This document shows positions 63,630 to 64,000 of a stretch of 64,000 bases of DNA, one piece after another. The translations under genes and the position numbers were made by a program. The stretch's first letter is position 1, and every line of letters starts with the position of its first letter. Source of the stretch: Ignavibacteriota bacterium (lineage in GTDB: Bacteria; Bacteroidota; Ignavibacteria; Ignavibacteriales; Melioribacteraceae). The notes below the pieces were generated by a model. The model saw only the letters and a program-made list of their open reading frames with translations, made no database searches and had not been told where the DNA came from. The stretch lies in NCBI GenBank assembly GCA_016708125.1, contig JADJGF010000001.1, positions 3,556,001 to 3,620,000 of the forward strand, in the 5' to 3' direction.

Positions 63630-64000
63630 CTACAATTTACTTGTTGCTGAGTAATTTATTCTTCTTGCGTCGGCTTTTCTTAAAGATTGTTGAATATCCA
63701 TCACCAAGCCCATGGTTGAATTTTTATCTACTCTTAATGAAACAATAACTTTTGGTATATCAACTCTTTTCTTATACATAATATCTTGAATTTCTTTTAG
63801 TTCAACAATATTATCATCAATTTGAATTCTTTCATTATCGCCAATCCAAATGTAAGAAACAAGTCTTTTATCTTCTATTTTTTGAACAGCTTTTGCTTCT
63901 GGAAGTATGAATTTAACAAATATTTCCTGCTCCCTCATTGTAGTTGCAACCATAAAAAATAAAAGAAGCATAAAAATAATGTCTGGCATAGAAGCTGTTG
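63630..64000 (-). CDS. exbD: ExbD/TolR-type biopolymer transport protein, 5' end outside window
   Basis: The frame is open to the window edge and reads TAS before MPDIIFMLLLFFMVATTM, the usual internal 'aSMPDIIFMLL' of ExbD, so the start is to the right of the window. The membrane segment carries the conserved Asp of PDIIF that conducts protons. The periplasmic domain (VVSLRVDKNSTMGLVMDIQQSLRKADARRI) follows. It powers TonB-dependent outer-membrane transport with ExbB. A terminator follows the stop. Confidence 0.92.
   Translation of the reverse strand, partial: TASMPDIIFMLLLFFMVATTMREQEIFVKFILPEAKAVQKIEDKRLVSYIWIGDNERIQIDDNIVELKEIQDIMYKKRVDIPKVIVSLRVDKNSTMGLVMDIQQSLRKADARRINYSATSKL

Overview
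The window is AT-rich chromosomal DNA, most likely from a member of the Ignavibacteria (Ignavibacteriota, Bacteroidota/Chlorobi side). Reasons: type IX secretion C-terminal sorting domains with the typical 'SQNYPNPFNP' signature (about 28.4 kb) and a 'YPNP' variant (about 22.3 kb); Bacteroidota-style promoters (TTG-N19/20-TAnnTTTG); a Bacteroidota-type YbeY; and many TTG starts. This is inferred from sequence features, not from a database search.

Region A (1-11.3 kb, + strand) is a defence-type island. It holds the 3' part of an Eco57I/PglX-like adenine methyltransferase, two unknown genes (one Cys/His-rich), a Rad50-like ATPase with a CPFC zinc-hook motif translationally coupled to a two-TM protein, an HD-domain/Hsp90-like GHKL ATPase fusion, and a DUF2130 protein with a PD-(D/E)XK-like motif.

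Region B (11.4-16.8 kb) is a compact integrative, phage-like element. Ten tightly overlapping minus-strand genes include an M15 peptidase, a replication-initiator-like protein, HTH and RHH regulators, and a 46-residue gene. They are divergent from a phage-type repressor and a tyrosine integrase, and the element abuts tRNA-Pro(GGG). No capsid, terminase or tail genes are seen. Its minus-strand genes carry several different short GC-rich palindromes in frame, a 33-bp tandem repeat and a purine-rich low-complexity block.

Region C (16.9-50.2 kb, + strand) is core genome. It contains purF, a subtilisin-like secreted protease, pgsA-like, ftsY, mnmA, an HNH gene, two tandem GH5 glycosidases, trpS-scpA-scpB-rluB-lysS, surface genes (DUF2279, GT2, Wzi-like, S41 protease), a gamma-carbonic anhydrase-like protein, ybeY, smg-like, topA, xerD-like, hpf-hprK, M23 peptidase, holB-like, ricT and hbd.

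Region D (50.2-64 kb, - strand) is also core genome. It contains lipid kinase, acpS, MCE protein, CorC/HlyC, ssb, SPOR lipoprotein, GDSL lipoprotein, FadL porin, biotin carrier/biotin carboxylase, mutS2-cvpA-yqeY and a partial exbD. Regions C and D converge near 50.2 kb. No gene-free stretch exceeds 300 bases.

The parts most worth following up are the ATPase/membrane-protein pair and the HD-Hsp90 fusion in the island, and the translated palindromes in the integrated element.
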